Of a stretch of 64,000 bases of DNA, positions 37,727 to 48,673 are shown in pieces (positions within the stretch are counted from its first letter, which is position 1; every line of letters starts with the position of its first letter). The notes under the pieces were generated by a model. That model was not told the DNA's origin and did no database searches. It worked only from the letters and a program-made list of their open reading frames with translations. The DNA is from Propionispora vibrioides (GTDB lineage: Bacteria; Bacillota; Negativicutes; Propionisporales; Propionisporaceae), in NCBI RefSeq assembly GCF_900110485.1, contig NZ_FODY01000005.1:139093-203092 (forward strand), given 5' to 3'. A program made the translations under genes and the position numbers.

Positions 37727-38142
37727 TATTTCCCTCCATTAATAACGGATTTAATACCGGAATAGTACTTGCCGATTTGCTGAGCAACGGCATTGTAATA
37801 CAGCGTATTTTTGGCTAATTCAGCCATTTCCATATCCACATCAACATTGTTTCCATCTGTCCGCATAGAAGTATTGCCAATCAGACTGACTACAGGCTCC
37901 ACATCCTGCCGGGAAACGGTCAGCGGCAAATGTTTCTCATTGGTTTTAACCAGCGGCAGGCTGCTTCCGTTGTCTCCCAGTGCCTGTTGCAGCAAGCTTT
38001 CAAAAGCGACCTCGCTTTTTTTAAAACCCGGAGTGTTCACATTGGCAATATTATTGCTTATTACCTTATTGCGAAGCGAAGAAGCACCCAGAGCCTTTTC
38101 CAGGATCGCAGCGTAAGGCGCAGATACAATTGACTCCAGCAC
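37726..38142 (-). CDS. flgB: Flagellar proximal rod protein FlgB
   Basis: A 138-residue rod protein, first gene of the flagellar cluster. It has NNIANVNTPGFKKSEVAFES and the FlgB C-terminus (MAELAKNTLYYNAVAQQIG). GTG start with AGGAG 7 nt upstream. It follows codY as in Bacillus, where CodY represses this operon. Confidence 0.96.
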   Translation of the reverse strand: MLESIVSAPYAAILEKALGASSLRNKVISNNIANVNTPGFKKSEVAFESLLQQALGDNGSSLPLVKTNEKHLPLTVSRQDVEPVVSLIGNTSMRTDGNNVDVDMEMAELAKNTLYYNAVAQQIGKYYSGIKSVINGGK

Positions 38143-38414
38143 CAGAAATCTCCTCGACTTTCAGTTTATGTATTTAAAAATATCCTTTGCATAATTCTAC
38201 ATAATCCATAAAAATCCTCTAGATACTTTGTTTAATAATCTCCATTTATAGATACTATTTTACAAGGTTTAACCATATCTTAACAAAAAAAATAACAATG
38301 CTTCTTATTTTATCGTTTTTTGTCGGCATTGAGTTGAAAAAAATACCAACATAGGAACCGTAGCTAGTCGCTTCTGTTCCAGTCTTACGACCAAAAAATT
38401 TTCCCGTCACTCGT
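38143..38414 (-). promoter_or_regulatory. Flagellar operon upstream region with candidate promoter
   Basis: A gap of about 320 bp between codY and flgB. On the minus strand TTGTTA (38281-38286), an 18-nt spacer and TAAAAT (38257-38262) form a plausible sigma-A promoter, leaving a leader of about 110 nt. The leader is A/T-rich with AGAATTATGCAAAGG, not a convincing CodY box. No sigma-D site is visible. Nothing else is recognisable. Confidence 0.55.
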
Positions 38415-38456
38415 GGAAATAAAAAAACTACTTTACCTAAGTAAAGCAGTTTTTTT
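38415..38456 (-). terminator. codY terminator
   Basis: AAAAAAACTgCTTTAC, 4-nt loop, GTAAAGtAGTTTTTTT: a 13-to-15-bp stem with one mismatch, beginning 6 nt after the codY stop, with T-rich 3' side. Confidence 0.9.
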
Positions 38457-38462
38457 AACCCT

Positions 38463-39239
38463 TTATTTCTTAAGCTTCTTGAGTTCATCCAGCAATCGTT
38501 CATTCAGCACTTTAATGTAGGTGCCTTTCATTCCCAGCGACTTGGACTCAATTACACCGGCGCTTTCAAACTTGCGCAGCGCATTGACGATAACAGAGCG
38601 GGTGATGCCTACCCGGTCGGCAATCTTACTGGCGACCAGCAAGCCTTCATCCCCTTCCAGTTCGCTTAAGATATGCATAACCGCTTCCAGCTCGGAATAA
38701 GATAGAGTCCCCAGAGCCACCTGCACAGTGGCCTTCTTACGAGCTTCTTCTTCAATCTTTTCACTGCGGTCACGCAGAATTTCCATACCGACAACGGTGG
38801 CGCCATATTCGGCCAAGACCAGATCATCATCAGTAAACTCAGCCTGAAATTTCGCCACAATCAGCGTACCGATCCGTTCACCCACCCCATGGATAGGTAC
38901 GATAGTCGTATATTTGTCACGGAATAGACAGCCAATATCCCCGTTAAAAGTGCAGGTCCCGGCATCCAGACTCAGGTTGGGCGAGGTTTCGTTGATTCTG
39001 AGCAACCAGTCAACATACCGTTCGGGAAATTGTTCCTTGGACAGTACGCGGTCCCGCATTACATCACATTCAAAATTGTCCAGCAAAGCAAAGCCTAAGA
39101 TGGCGCCATCTCTCGCCACAATATAAACATTGGCACTCATGACACTGCTAAGCACACGCGATATTTCATTATACTGAACGTTTTCTGACTTTTGTAAAAG
39201 TCGGTTAATCTTTCGGGTTCGTTCCAACAATGAAGACAT
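38463..39239 (-). CDS. codY: GTP-sensing transcriptional repressor CodY
   Basis: A 258-residue regulator: N-terminal GAF domain that binds branched-chain amino acids (residues about 1-155) and a C-terminal winged HTH with the nearly invariant [20 protein letters not shown] and [11 protein letters not shown]. It represses nutrient-limited functions when GTP and isoleucine are plentiful. It sits at the end of the xerC-hslV-hslU group and next to flgB, the synteny described in Bacillus. Confidence 0.97.
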   Translation of the reverse strand: MSSLLERTRKINRLLQKSENVQYNEISRVLSSVMSANVYIVARDGAILGFALLDNFECDVMRDRVLSKEQFPERYVDWLLRINETSPNLSLDAGTCTFNGDIGCLFRDKYTTIVPIHGVGERIGTLIVAKFQAEFTDDDLVLAEYGATVVGMEILRDRSEKIEEEARKKATVQVALGTLSYSELEAVMHILSELEGDEGLLVASKIADRVGITRSVIVNALRKFESAGVIESKSLGMKGTYIKVLNERLLDELKKLKK

Positions 39240-39275
39240 AATACAATTCTCCTGCCTTTCTAAAACTGTTATATT

Positions 39276-40676
39276 TTATAAGATGAAATGACTTAAATCT
39301 TGATTTACCACAATATGCTTAAGCTTGTCATTCACATATTCCCGGTTGATCGCAATGGTTTTCTCCGGTATGTCGGGAGCATCAAAAGCCAAATCCTCCA
39401 GCAGCTTTTCCAAAATAGTATGCAGTCTCCTGGCGCCGATATTCTCCGTCTGGTCATTTACCTGACAGGCAATTTCAGCCAATTCGTCGATAGCGTCATC
39501 GCTGAAGGTAATTTCTATGCCTTCCGTCCGCAACAGGGAAGTATACTGCTTGATCAGCGCATTTTCCGGTTCCGTCAGAATTTGGCGGAAATCTTCTTTG
39601 ACTAAATTATTCAGCTCCACCCTGATGGGGAAACGCCCCTGCAGTTCAGGAATCAAATCGGAAGGTTTTGACGTGTGAAAGGCGCCTGCCGCAATAAACA
39701 GAATATGATCCGTCTTGACCGGACCATGCTTGGTTACCACGGTCGAACCTTCCACTATCGGCAGAATGTCCCGTTGAACACCCTCCCGTGACACATCCGG
39801 TCCGGAAGAAGGTCCCCGTCCGGCAATCTTATCAATTTCGTCAAGAAATATTATACCATAGTTTTCCGCCAAACTAATAGCATTAGTTGTAACTTCATCC
39901 ATATCAATCAGCTTTTGTGCTTCTTCCTGTGTAAAGATCTTCCGGGCATTGCTTACGGTAACTTTGCGTTTTTTTTGCTTTTTCGGCAAAAAGCTGCCCA
40001 GCATATCCTGGATGCCCATTCCCATTTCTTCCACACCGGAGCCGGCGAACATTCCCAGCATGGGATTGGAGTTATCCTCAACCAGCACCTCGATCAATTC
40101 CTCTTCCAGTTCACCATTTTCCAGACGCCGGCGCCAATATTCCCGGTCGTTCGCCTCTCCGGCCTGCACCGGTTCCTCTACCTTGTCATCACTACCGGAA
40201 TGGCCCAGCGAAGTACCGGAAAATAGCATTTCAAAAGGATTACGGATACTATCCTTTTTAGACGAAGGCCTAAAATATTCTAAAATGCGCTCATCAGCTA
40301 ACGTACGGGCTTGATCGTTTACCGCCAGCATCTTCACCTGTTTAACCATACGGATGGCCGTTTCAACCAGATCGCGGATCATAGACTCCACGTCCCGCCC
40401 CACATAGCCGACCTCGGTAAACTTAGTAGCCTCTACCTTGATAAACGGGGCATTGACCAATTTGGCCAGCCGGCGGGCAATTTCCGTTTTTCCTACGCCG
40501 GTGGGACCGATCATTAGGATATTCTTGGGAATGACTTCCTCCCGGAGTTCATCCGACAGTTGTTTGCTCCGCCAGCGGTTTCGCAGGGCAATGGCTACCG
40601 ACTTTTTAGCCTGCCGCTGCCCGATAATATATTTATCCAGTTCATTGACAATTTGTTTGGGGGTCAATTCGCTCAA
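39276..40676 (-). CDS. hslU: HslU (ClpY) AAA+ unfoldase
   Basis: A 466-residue unfoldase that feeds the HslV protease. Walker A is GPTGVGKTE, Walker [11 protein letters not shown], the intermediate I domain runs about 110-245, and the C-terminus ends HFIL, used to activate HslV. TTG start at 40676 with AAGGAGGG upstream. A MITE-like repeat separates it from hslV. Confidence 0.97.
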   Translation of the reverse strand: MSELTPKQIVNELDKYIIGQRQAKKSVAIALRNRWRSKQLSDELREEVIPKNILMIGPTGVGKTEIARRLAKLVNAPFIKVEATKFTEVGYVGRDVESMIRDLVETAIRMVKQVKMLAVNDQARTLADERILEYFRPSSKKDSIRNPFEMLFSGTSLGHSGSDDKVEEPVQAGEANDREYWRRRLENGELEEELIEVLVEDNSNPMLGMFAGSGVEEMGMGIQDMLGSFLPKKQKKRKVTVSNARKIFTQEEAQKLIDMDEVTTNAISLAENYGIIFLDEIDKIAGRGPSSGPDVSREGVQRDILPIVEGSTVVTKHGPVKTDHILFIAAGAFHTSKPSDLIPELQGRFPIRVELNNLVKEDFRQILTEPENALIKQYTSLLRTEGIEITFSDDAIDELAEIACQVNDQTENIGARRLHTILEKLLEDLAFDAPDIPEKTIAINREYVNDKLKHIVVNQDLSHFIL

Positions 40677-40692
40677 AAGGATCCCTCCTTCT

Positions 40693-40856
40693 TAGAGTAT
40701 GTTTTCAAACTATCCGAAACGCCCTGACGGCGCTTTTTATGCCATACTTCGTTAAAGTTTCTTGAATTAAGAGCCATTATTTCTGCAAAATTTTGCCTCG
40801 TCTGACGCAAAAACCATTCGTCACAGATCATTCCGTTAGTTTGAAAGCATACCCTA
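40693..40856. repeat. MITE-like long inverted repeat, copy R3
   Basis: TAGAGTATGTTTTCAAACTA and, inverted, TAGGGTATGCTTTCAAACTA form the ends, TA being outermost on both sides. The right end supplies the TAG stop codon of hslV. The core carries paired CTGACGGCG-like and CGTCTGACG-like segments. No coding potential. Confidence 0.75.
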
Positions 40857-41384
40857 GAGTTCTTCAACCGTAATATGGTTGTTGGTAAACACACAAATAT
40901 CAGCGGCAATCAACAGCGCTTCCCGAACAATCTCAGCTGCCGAAAGTTCGGAGAATTTGACCATGGCCCGCGCCGCCGCCAAAGCGTACGAACCGCCGGA
41001 CCCAATAGCCGTTACCCCGTCATCAGGCTCAATAACCTCTCCATTGCCGGATATGATAAGCATCCGTTCCGCGTCGGCAACAATGAGCAGCGCCTCCAGA
41101 CGCCGAAGCACCCGGTCCATCCGCCACTCCTTCGCCAGCTCCACGGCGGCCCGCATTAAATTACCGTTAAACTCTTCTAGTTTTGCCTCAAATTTAGCAA
41201 ACAGGGTAAATGCATCGGCTACCGATCCGGCAAAGCCGGCCAGTACTTTGCCATGGTACAGGCGTCTTACCTTTTTGGCGTTATGTTTCATGACCGTATT
41301 GCCGCCAAAGGTAACCTGCCCATCACCGGCGATGGCGATTTTTCCGTGCTGACGCACGGCAATGATAGTTGTAGCATGAAACAT
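40854..41384 (-). CDS. hslV: HslV (ClpQ) peptidase
   Basis: A 176-residue threonine peptidase of the proteasome beta type. The active nucleophile is Thr5 after removal of MFHA (mature TTIIAVR), with GDGQVTFG and [16 protein letters not shown]. With HslU it forms a two-part protease. In Bacillus this pair uses a serine instead; here it is the regular threonine form. Its stop codon belongs to repeat R3. Confidence 0.96.
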   Translation of the reverse strand: MFHATTIIAVRQHGKIAIAGDGQVTFGGNTVMKHNAKKVRRLYHGKVLAGFAGSVADAFTLFAKFEAKLEEFNGNLMRAAVELAKEWRMDRVLRRLEALLIVADAERMLIISGNGEVIEPDDGVTAIGSGGSYALAAARAMVKFSELSAAEIVREALLIAADICVFTNNHITVEEL

Positions 41385-41402
41385 ACTTATTCCTCCTATA
41401 CA

Positions 41403-42311
41403 TTAAGCCCGGGGATGTGCGTTTCGATATACCGACTTGAGCCTTTCTTTGGTCACATGCGTATAGAGCTGCGTAGTTGAAAGATTTACATGGCCCAGCA
41501 TTTCCTGCACCGAACGCAAATCGGCTCCGTTATTCAGCAGGTGTGTTGCAAAGGTGTGCCGCAGTGTATGGGGGCTTACCTTCTTCTTAAGAGCCAGCTC
41601 TTCTACATAGTTAGCGACAATCCGCCGTACGCTGCGATCAGTCAACGGGCCTCCCTTACTGTTGACAAACAGTGCCTGATGGGCCCCGGTCCGGCATTTG
41701 GCATAGAAAAAAGGACGGGAATGTTCCAAGTAGGTCTTAAGCGCAGCCAGCGCTGTTTTACCCACAGGCACAATCCTTTCCTTGGCGCCTTTGCCATAGA
41801 CCAGGATATAACCGGACACCTCGTCAATGTCTTTGAGCGATAAACCGACCAATTCACCGACCCGCAGGCCTGAAGCGTACAGCACTTCCAAAATAGCGGC
41901 ATCCCGGTAGCCGGCACGGTCCTTAGCGGGCAATTGCAACAATTCCGTAATCTCCAGAGTATCCAGAAAAGACGGCAGCCTTTTTTCCAGTTTAGGCGTG
42001 TGAATAGCCGAAAATGGATTGCCCTCAATAACCTCCTCCCGGCATAAAAAGCGAAAGAAAGAACGCAGTACGGCAATCCGCCGGGCAATCGTCGTTCTTG
42101 CATAGCCATGCTTTTTCATGGCGGCCAGATAAGACCGAATCAGGGAAGAAGTAATATTTTCAAAAAAAGCCTCAGCAACACCCTGTGACCGCGCAAAATC
42201 AACAAACAGCTCAAGGTCTGCACGATAACTGATTACAGTGTGCTGTGAGGCATTTTTCTCTATCTGTAAATAGCGAATGAAGTATTGAAGTTGCTCTGTT
42301 ATCATATCCAT
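41403..42311 (-). CDS. xerC: Tyrosine recombinase XerC (CodV)
   Basis: A 302-residue site-specific recombinase for chromosome dimer resolution. N-terminal SAM-like domain (QYFIRYLQIEKNASQHTVIS), then the catalytic set R in ASGLRVGEL, H-x2-R in HTLRHTFATHLL, H in MLGHVNLSTT and the nucleophile Tyr in TQLYTHV. Longer starts are excluded because they would lie in the promoter at 42361-42389. I place it at the ATG at 42311, although the ribosome site is weak. Confidence 0.95.
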   Translation of the reverse strand: MDMITEQLQYFIRYLQIEKNASQHTVISYRADLELFVDFARSQGVAEAFFENITSSLIRSYLAAMKKHGYARTTIARRIAVLRSFFRFLCREEVIEGNPFSAIHTPKLEKRLPSFLDTLEITELLQLPAKDRAGYRDAAILEVLYASGLRVGELVGLSLKDIDEVSGYILVYGKGAKERIVPVGKTALAALKTYLEHSRPFFYAKCRTGAHQALFVNSKGGPLTDRSVRRIVANYVEELALKKKVSPHTLRHTFATHLLNNGADLRSVQEMLGHVNLSTTQLYTHVTKERLKSVYRNAHPRA

Positions 42312-42360
42312 ATAATCACACTTTTTGTCACATTTCTCCAAAATACCTTTTATTGGATTT

Positions 42361-42389
42361 ATACTAGCATACTGCCCCACGTTATGCAA
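42361..42389 (-). promoter_or_regulatory. Sigma-A promoter of xerC-hslV-hslU
   Basis: TTGCAT, 17-nt spacer, TAGTAT on the minus strand, directly downstream of trmFO and about 50 bp before xerC. Confidence 0.75.
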
Positions 42390-42392
42390 GAA

Positions 42393-43709
42393 TTAATTTT
42401 CAAAGTTTTCTTTAAATTCCCGTAAACTTTCCAAGGCTCTATCCGCAATCATGCCGTTTTTCATTTTCTTATCTCTAATTTTACGCTCCAGAGGCGGTAA
42501 TAGACCAAAATTAACATTCATGGGCTGAAAATTCTTGGTCGCCGCCTGCGTAATATAGCGGCAAAGCGCGCCATGAGCCGTCTCCGCCGGCAGGACCAGC
42601 GGCTCGGCGCCCATAGCCAGGCGGGCCGCATTCAGCCCGGCCACCAATCCGGACGAGGCCGATTCGATATAGCCTTCGACGCCGGTAATCTGGCCGGCAA
42701 ACAGGATGGCGGGATGCTTTTTCATTTGCAAAGTCGGCTGCAGTACATTGGGCGAGTCGATGAAGGTATTGCGGTGCATAACGCCATAACGGACAAATTC
42801 AGCCTGTTCCAGCCCCGGTATCAACCGGAACACCCGCTGCTGTTCAGGCCATTTGAGATGAGTCTGGAACCCGACAATATTAAATAAGGTTGCGGCAAAA
42901 TTATCCTGCCGCAATTGAACCACAGCATAAGGTCGCTCACCGCCGGCCGGATTCTCAAGTCCTACCGGTTTTAACGGACCATATCGCAAAGTGTCAATCC
43001 CTCTTCTGGCCATCTCCTCCACCGGCATGCAGCCTTCAAAAAAAATAGCTTTCTCAAATTCCTTGATGGCCGCTGTTTCAGCCTGGGTTAGTTCCTGCCA
43101 GAAAACTTCATATTCCTCCCGGTTCATCGGGCAGTTGAGATAATCTTCATCCCCCTTGCCGTAACGGGAGGCACGGTAAATCTTCTCCATATCGAGCGAT
43201 TCCAGGGTAACGATCGGGGCAGCCGCATCATAAAAATACAAATAATCGGTACCAGTCAGCTTTTTAATCGACTCCGACAACTGCGGCGAAGTCAACGGTC
43301 CACTGGCCACGACCAGAACATCAGCCTGATGCCGAGCCAGTTCCGTCACTTCTTCATTAAAAACCGTTATATTCGGATGGTTTTTCACCGCATCGGTGAT
43401 TTGCCGGCTGAAAGCATCCCGGTCAACCGCCAGAGCGCCACCAGCCGGTACCCGGGTGGCATCAGCAGCTTGCATAACCAGCGAGTTTAACTGGCGCATC
43501 TCTTCCTTTAGCAAGCCTACGGCATTTTCAACCGCTGCTGCCCGCAGCGAGTTGCTGCATACCAATTCGGCGAAATTTTCCGTGTGATGGGCCGGCGTCA
43601 TCACTTTGGGCCGCATCTCATATAAATCAACCTGTATTCCTCTTTGCGCCACCTGCCAGGCAGCCTCACTGCCCGCCAGTCCGGCACCGATAACTGTTGC
43701 TTTAGCCAC
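42393..43709 (-). CDS. trmFO: Folate-dependent tRNA (uracil-54-C5) methyltransferase TrmFO
   Basis: A 438-residue flavoenzyme (formerly Gid) that methylates U54 in tRNA using methylenetetrahydrofolate. FAD site [19 protein letters not shown] at the N-terminus, [20 protein letters not shown], and the C-terminal [23 protein letters not shown] start at 43709 with GGAGG 7 nt upstream, overlapping topA by 8 nt. Confidence 0.96.
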   Translation of the reverse strand: MAKATVIGAGLAGSEAAWQVAQRGIQVDLYEMRPKVMTPAHHTENFAELVCSNSLRAAAVENAVGLLKEEMRQLNSLVMQAADATRVPAGGALAVDRDAFSRQITDAVKNHPNITVFNEEVTELARHQADVLVVASGPLTSPQLSESIKKLTGTDYLYFYDAAAPIVTLESLDMEKIYRASRYGKGDEDYLNCPMNREEYEVFWQELTQAETAAIKEFEKAIFFEGCMPVEEMARRGIDTLRYGPLKPVGLENPAGGERPYAVVQLRQDNFAATLFNIVGFQTHLKWPEQQRVFRLIPGLEQAEFVRYGVMHRNTFIDSPNVLQPTLQMKKHPAILFAGQITGVEGYIESASSGLVAGLNAARLAMGAEPLVLPAETAHGALCRYITQAATKNFQPMNVNFGLLPPLERKIRDKKMKNGMIADRALESLREFKENFEN

Positions 43710-45888
43710 TTGTTTTCCTCCGCTTGACCGGCTGTTTTGCCTTGCCTGCTGGTGTTTTTTTACTGCCCCGGGCCGGTTTAACCTTGTCGTCTGTTTCCTC
43801 CCGGGCCTTTTCACGGGTAGTACAGCTTTCATTGCCGCACTGAGTTACAACCCGTCCGTTTTTATATTTATGCTTGGTCATAAAGCTGCCGCACACAGCG
43901 CAATTCTCTTTTAACGGCATATCCCAGGTAACAAAGTCACATTGCGGATAATTCTTACAACCATAGAACACTCTGCCACGTTTGGTCCGGCGTTCAATAA
44001 CGGCGCCCCCGCATTTTGGGCAGGCTACGCCTGTTTCTTTAATAATCGGTTTGGTGTTCCGGCACTCGGGAAAACCGGGACAAGCTAGAAAATTACCATA
44101 CCGTCCCTGTTTGACTACCATCAGCTTGCCACAGTTCTCGCAAGGAATGTCGGACACCTCTACCGGTAACTCCACATGGCCTATTTCTTCCTCGGCATGG
44201 GCCAGCGTTTGGGCAAAGGGCTGATAGAATTGTTCCAGCAAAGCAACACGGGAACCGTGTCCCTCGGCAATCTCGTCCAGACTGTCTTCCATTTGAGCGG
44301 TAAAGGCCACATCAACAATATTGATAAAATACTGTTTTAACAAATCCACTACCACAAAACCCAGCTCGGTAGGTTCAAACTTTTTATCTACCCGCACCAC
44401 ATAGCCGCGCCCCAGAATGGTCTCGATAATAGGCGCATAGGTACTGGGTCGGCCAATTCCTTTTTCTTCCAGTATTTTTACCAGCGAAGCCTCGGTATAA
44501 CGGGGCGGCGGTTCGGTAAAATGCTGTTTTGGCAAAATCTTGGACATTTTGAGCGATTGGCCTGGCTCGAGCTCCGGCAACGTCACTTCCTTGTCCTTTT
44601 CTTCCTCGCCCTTTTCTTTTCCCTCGGTATAAACAGCCATAAAGCCGGTAAATTTTATCTGTGAGCCGGTTGCCCGGAGTTCATAGCGGTCGGCGGCAAT
44701 ATCCACCGTCAGCGTGTCATAAACAGCAGCCGCCATCTGGCTGGCCACAAACCGTTCCCAGATCAGCGTATACAGCTTCAACTGGTCTTTGGCCAAGTAT
44801 TTGCCGATCGTGTCGGGCGTCATAAGCACATCGGTGGGGCGCACAGCCTCATGGGCATCCTGTGCGCTTTTTTTGCTGCTGTAAACCGGACTCTTTTCCG
44901 GCACATAGCCGCTGCCGAACTTCTCAATAATATAGCTGCGGGCCTCCTGTTGCGCCGATTCGGCGATCCGGGTGGAGTCGGTACGCATGTAAGAAATCAA
45001 ACCGACCGGACCCCGGCTGCCTACATCTAAACCTTCATAGAGCTGCTGGGCCACCATCATGGTTTTCCGGGAAGTAAAGCCCAGCTTTCGTGAGGCATCC
45101 TGCTGCAGGCTGCTGGTGGTAAAGGGCGGCGCCGGATTACGCCGGCGTTCACGCCGCTTTACAGCGCTGACGGTATATTCCGCCTTCTCCAGATCTTTAG
45201 TGATAGCCGTTGCCTGTTCCTCATTGTTAACTTCGGCTTTCTTTCCTTCAATCGCCACCAGTTGCGCCTCAAATAAGGCTGCCCTAGCGGATTTTCTCAG
45301 TTTAGCCGTAATGGACCAATATTCCTCCGGCTGGAAGGCCTGGATTTCCTTTTCCCTGTCGCAAATCATCCGGACGGCCACCGATTGTACCCGTCCGGCG
45401 CTTAAACCTTTCCTGACCTTGCGCCAAAGCAGCGGACTCAGCTTATAGCCGACAATCCGGTCCAAATGCCGCCTGGCCTGCTGAGCGTCAACCCTGGCCA
45501 GATTAATCGGTCGTGGATGCTTAACTGCATTTTGAATAGCCGACTTGGTAATTTCATTAAACTCAATACGGCAACTTTCATCTGCCGGTATATGTAAAAG
45601 GTGCGCCAAATGCCAGGCAATGGCTTCCCCTTCCCGGTCAGGGTCAGATGCCAGATATACCTTATCGGCGTTTTTAGCGGCCTCTTTCAGGCTCTTGATC
45701 AGATCGCCCTTGCCGCGAATGTTGATGTATTTAGGCGTAAACTGCTGTTCAATATCTATGCCGAACTGACTCTTCGGCAAATCGCGCAAATGCCCCATAG
45801 AGGCACGCACCGTGTAATTTTTTCCTAAGAATTTTTCAATTGTCTTTGCCTTGGCAGGTGATTCTACTACAACCAGCGCCTTTGTCAC
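43702..45888 (-). CDS. topA: DNA topoisomerase I (type IA)
   Basis: A 728-residue enzyme that relaxes negative supercoils. TOPRIM domain at the N-terminus ([32 protein letters not shown]), active-site Tyr in [10 protein letters not shown], and three C-terminal four-Cys zinc motifs beginning [16 protein letters not shown] and CAVCGSFM. Basic Lys/Arg-rich tail. GTG start overlaps the dprA stop (GTGA). Confidence 0.97.
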   Translation of the reverse strand: MTKALVVVESPAKAKTIEKFLGKNYTVRASMGHLRDLPKSQFGIDIEQQFTPKYINIRGKGDLIKSLKEAAKNADKVYLASDPDREGEAIAWHLAHLLHIPADESCRIEFNEITKSAIQNAVKHPRPINLARVDAQQARRHLDRIVGYKLSPLLWRKVRKGLSAGRVQSVAVRMICDREKEIQAFQPEEYWSITAKLRKSARAALFEAQLVAIEGKKAEVNNEEQATAITKDLEKAEYTVSAVKRRERRRNPAPPFTTSSLQQDASRKLGFTSRKTMMVAQQLYEGLDVGSRGPVGLISYMRTDSTRIAESAQQEARSYIIEKFGSGYVPEKSPVYSSKKSAQDAHEAVRPTDVLMTPDTIGKYLAKDQLKLYTLIWERFVASQMAAAVYDTLTVDIAADRYELRATGSQIKFTGFMAVYTEGKEKGEEEKDKEVTLPELEPGQSLKMSKILPKQHFTEPPPRYTEASLVKILEEKGIGRPSTYAPIIETILGRGYVVRVDKKFEPTELGFVVVDLLKQYFINIVDVAFTAQMEDSLDEIAEGHGSRVALLEQFYQPFAQTLAHAEEEIGHVELPVEVSDIPCENCGKLMVVKQGRYGNFLACPGFPECRNTKPIIKETGVACPKCGGAVIERRTKRGRVFYGCKNYPQCDFVTWDMPLKENCAVCGSFMTKHKYKNGRVVTQCGNESCTTREKAREETDDKVKPARGSKKTPAGKAKQPVKRRKTSG

Positions 45889-46970
45889 CTAATTCCCTCC
45901 TTAGCAGCACGAGCATACCGCTGACCTGCGTGCTCGGCCACCAAACCACGTAACTCTAACTGCAATACTATATACGCCGCTGTTGACGGCAACATCCCTG
46001 TTTTTATCACAATTTCCTCAACAGTCAGCAAGGTATCATACGTAAGACTATCATATACCGCTTGTTCCGCCGCCGTCAAATCCGGCATGTCCGGCTTTCG
46101 CTGCCCGTCTGTTTGTCCATACTCTTCCAAAATATCCGCAGCCCGTTCCACAAGCTTGGCCCCCTGTTTAATTAGCCGGTGTGCTCCCTGGGAAGCGGCC
46201 GAAAAAATGCTGCCCGGTACGGCAAACACATCGCGCCCTTCTTCCAGGGCAAAGTCGGCCGTAATCAGTGCGCCGCTTTTTTCCGCCGCCTCCACAACCA
46301 CCACGCCACGCGACATGCCACTGATAATCCGGTTGCGAGCCGGGAAAAAAGCTGCATGAGGCTGAGTCCCCGGCGCATATTCAGAAATAACACAGCCGGC
46401 TCTGGCAATCTCGTCCAACAAGGCGGCGTTTTCCGGTGGATATACGACATCGACGCCACAACCCAGCACGGCTACCGTTTTTCCCGCTGCTAAAGCACCC
46501 CGGTGAGCGGCCGTATCAATACCGCGCGCCGCGCCGCTGATCACCCAGAAACCGGCAGCAGCTACATCATGGGCCAGTCTTTCCGCCGCATTCTTACCGT
46601 AGACCGAAGCACGGCGGGCTCCCACAATACCGATAAGCTTGTCATGCTTCGGCAGCGTACCGCGGTAAAACAGCACCTGCGGCGGTCTGAATGAACAGGT
46701 AAGCAAAGCGGGGTATTCCGGCTCCTCCAGCGAGCACAGCTTAATAGAAGCCCGCTCCCACGCTTCAGCCAATTGCTCTATATCTAGCTTTTCCCTGTGT
46801 TCCAGAAAAATATGACAAGTTTGCTCATCCAAACACCGGGATAAACATAAATCCTTTAAATCAGCCCGCCAAACCTGCTCGGCACTGCCGAAAAAGCGCA
46901 GCAATTGATGCAGTCTGGCCGTACCGATCCCCGGAGTCATTTGCAATCCCGCCATGTATAATTTATTCAT
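45885..46970 (-). CDS. dprA: DNA processing protein DprA (Smf)
   Basis: A 361-residue protein that loads RecA on incoming single-stranded DNA in transformation. N-terminal helix-hairpin/SAM-like part, Rossmann-like core (GIVGARRASVYGKNAAERLA, SGAARGIDTAAHRGAL, GCGVDVVYPPENAAL) and a C-terminal winged helix (TVEEIVIKTGMLPSTAAYIV). First gene of dprA-topA-trmFO behind a near-consensus promoter. Confidence 0.96.
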   Translation of the reverse strand: MNKLYMAGLQMTPGIGTARLHQLLRFFGSAEQVWRADLKDLCLSRCLDEQTCHIFLEHREKLDIEQLAEAWERASIKLCSLEEPEYPALLTCSFRPPQVLFYRGTLPKHDKLIGIVGARRASVYGKNAAERLAHDVAAAGFWVISGAARGIDTAAHRGALAAGKTVAVLGCGVDVVYPPENAALLDEIARAGCVISEYAPGTQPHAAFFPARNRIISGMSRGVVVVEAAEKSGALITADFALEEGRDVFAVPGSIFSAASQGAHRLIKQGAKLVERAADILEEYGQTDGQRKPDMPDLTAAEQAVYDSLTYDTLLTVEEIVIKTGMLPSTAAYIVLQLELRGLVAEHAGQRYARAAKEGIR

Positions 46971-47017
46971 GCTACCTCCGCCAAATCAGGCTAAAATCCA
47001 TGAATTAATTTGCAATT

Positions 47018-47046
47018 ATTATATCTGCCACATCTGATACCGTCAA
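47018..47046 (-). promoter_or_regulatory. Sigma-A promoter of dprA-topA-trmFO
   Basis: TTGACG, 17-nt spacer, perfect TATAAT on the minus strand. The -35 box overlaps the stop codon of the glycosyltransferase gene. Confidence 0.88.
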
Positions 47047-48173
47047 GAGCAAACTTGGGAAAAAATAGTAGCGGCAATGGTATCTGCTGCCTGGGGTCTG
47101 CCCAGTGCCACCGCCTGGCGGCCCATGTAGGCCAGCGTGTCCGTATCGTCCAGCAGGTTCAACAGATGGGTTCGTATTTCGTCCAGCGAGTCGGCACGCA
47201 CAGCAACCCCATGGTTGATCAAATAAGCTGTGTTGGCTTCCTCCTGACCCGGTATCGGCTTATACACAAGGATAGGCAAGCCGGCGCACAGGGCTTCCGA
47301 AGCGGTCAGTCCTCCCGGTTTGGAAATCAGCAAATCGGCGGCTCCCATCAGCTCGTGAATATTATTGACATAACCAAATAATCGCAGCGTACATTTTAAC
47401 GAGGGTTTTAAGCTCTCGATCTTATTGTACATAACCCGGTTGTTGCCGGTAACAACCATGATCTGCAATGGCTCTTCCAGTTCATTGCAGAGTAAAATAA
47501 TCTCATCCATAGGAAGCACACCGGCGCCGCCCCCCATAACCAGCAGTGTTTTCTTGTCTGCCGCCAGCCCCAGTTGCCGGCAGACCCGCTCACGGCTGTA
47601 GGTGACACCAAAAGCCTGTTCTACCGGAATACCGACACTGTCAACCCGTGACCGCTCGATGCCATAGCCTTCCAGTACCGCACAAAGACTGCTGTTAGCG
47701 ACAAAATAGCGTTCCATTTCCGGGTACACCCAAAGCCGGTGCACGGCATAATCGGTGATGACCGCCGTAATCGGAACCTTCATGCCATGATATTTAGCCA
47801 GATAGGCTGCTAACCCGGCAGGCGTCGCATGAGTACAGACAATGGCATCCGGCCGGTACTCCAGAATCAGCCGGTGCATACGGGAGGCTAAAAACCAGTT
47901 GATAATCTGGCTGATCAGCGAAGCTGACACATCCTTGTTGCCCCAGCGGTACATAAGACCATAAGCCGGCGGAAACAGCGACAAAATAATAAGATAGATT
48001 TTTAATATCAATTGTCCCACCATGGGGCTGAAAAAGTCAAAAATATTTGCAATCTTCACTTCGGCATCAGGGTCCTGCCGAAGCATGGCAGTACGGACGG
48101 CTTGTGCCGCCCGTGTATGTCCTGCTCCAATGGGAGCGCTAAAGAATAAAATTTTTCGTTTCTTCGGCAACAC
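47043..48173 (-). CDS. GT28-type glycosyltransferase (MGDG synthase/UgtP-like)
   Basis: A 376-residue protein of two Rossmann-like domains. The N-terminal one has the MGDG synthase type ILFFSAPIGAGHTRAAQAV. The C-terminal one has VMGGGAGVLPMDEII and the nucleotide-sugar loop LISKPGGLTASEALCAGLP. Relatives transfer sugar to diacylglycerol or build wall precursors; substrate cannot be decided here. The start is either GTG at 48173 (overlapping the folK TAG) or TTG next to it; AGGAGG lies inside the folK end. It is last in the fol group, perhaps by chance. Confidence 0.85.
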   Translation of the reverse strand: MLPKKRKILFFSAPIGAGHTRAAQAVRTAMLRQDPDAEVKIANIFDFFSPMVGQLILKIYLIILSLFPPAYGLMYRWGNKDVSASLISQIINWFLASRMHRLILEYRPDAIVCTHATPAGLAAYLAKYHGMKVPITAVITDYAVHRLWVYPEMERYFVANSSLCAVLEGYGIERSRVDSVGIPVEQAFGVTYSRERVCRQLGLAADKKTLLVMGGGAGVLPMDEIILLCNELEEPLQIMVVTGNNRVMYNKIESLKPSLKCTLRLFGYVNNIHELMGAADLLISKPGGLTASEALCAGLPILVYKPIPGQEEANTAYLINHGVAVRADSLDEIRTHLLNLLDDTDTLAYMGRQAVALGRPQAADTIAATIFSQVCS

Positions 48174-48673
48174 TAGCCCTCCTGTTTCCAAACAAGCTGC
48201 TTATAATAAGTGACTTTATTATCATCACCCTGCCCTGTCAGCAACTCTTTCGCTGTTTTTCCCTCAAAAACCGGAATATCGCCAGCGACCTCCGCCAGCG
48301 GAATCAGCACGAACTTGCGCTCCGCCAGCCGTGGATGGGGCAGACTCAGACGTGGTGAATTGCATATCCGATTTTCATATAGCAGCAAATCAATATCAAT
48401 GTTCCGCGGCCCCCAGCGCTCCTTGCGAACCCGCCCCAGCCGCGCCTCTACAGCCAGGCACTGCTCCAGCAAAGCCTCCGGTTCAAGCGTTGTTTTTATC
48501 GAAATAACCGCATTAAGAAAAGCCGGCTGTTCTTTTACCCCCACCGGCTCAGTTTCATACAAAGCAGATGTCTGACACACGGTAAGCGACGGGCAGGCGG
48601 CCAACAATCTGACCGCAGCAGCGATATACTGCTCACGGTCACCAAGATTGGAGCCTAAACCAAGTAAAATCAT
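48173..48673 (-). CDS. folK: 2-amino-4-hydroxy-6-hydroxymethyldihydropteridine pyrophosphokinase
   Basis: A 166-residue kinase that activates hydroxymethyl-dihydropterin for folate synthesis. LLGLGSNLGDREQYI at the N-terminus, ALYETEPVG, and the signature WGPRNIDIDLLLYEN. Overlaps folB by 4 nt. Confidence 0.96.
   Translation of the reverse strand: MILLGLGSNLGDREQYIAAAVRLLAACPSLTVCQTSALYETEPVGVKEQPAFLNAVISIKTTLEPEALLEQCLAVEARLGRVRKERWGPRNIDIDLLLYENRICNSPRLSLPHPRLAERKFVLIPLAEVAGDIPVFEGKTAKELLTGQGDDNKVTYYKQLVWKQEG

Noticed and set aside
38255-38503. 82-residue minus-strand frame before flgB
   Set aside because: Overlaps the codY end, its terminator and the flagellar promoter region; no ribosome site.
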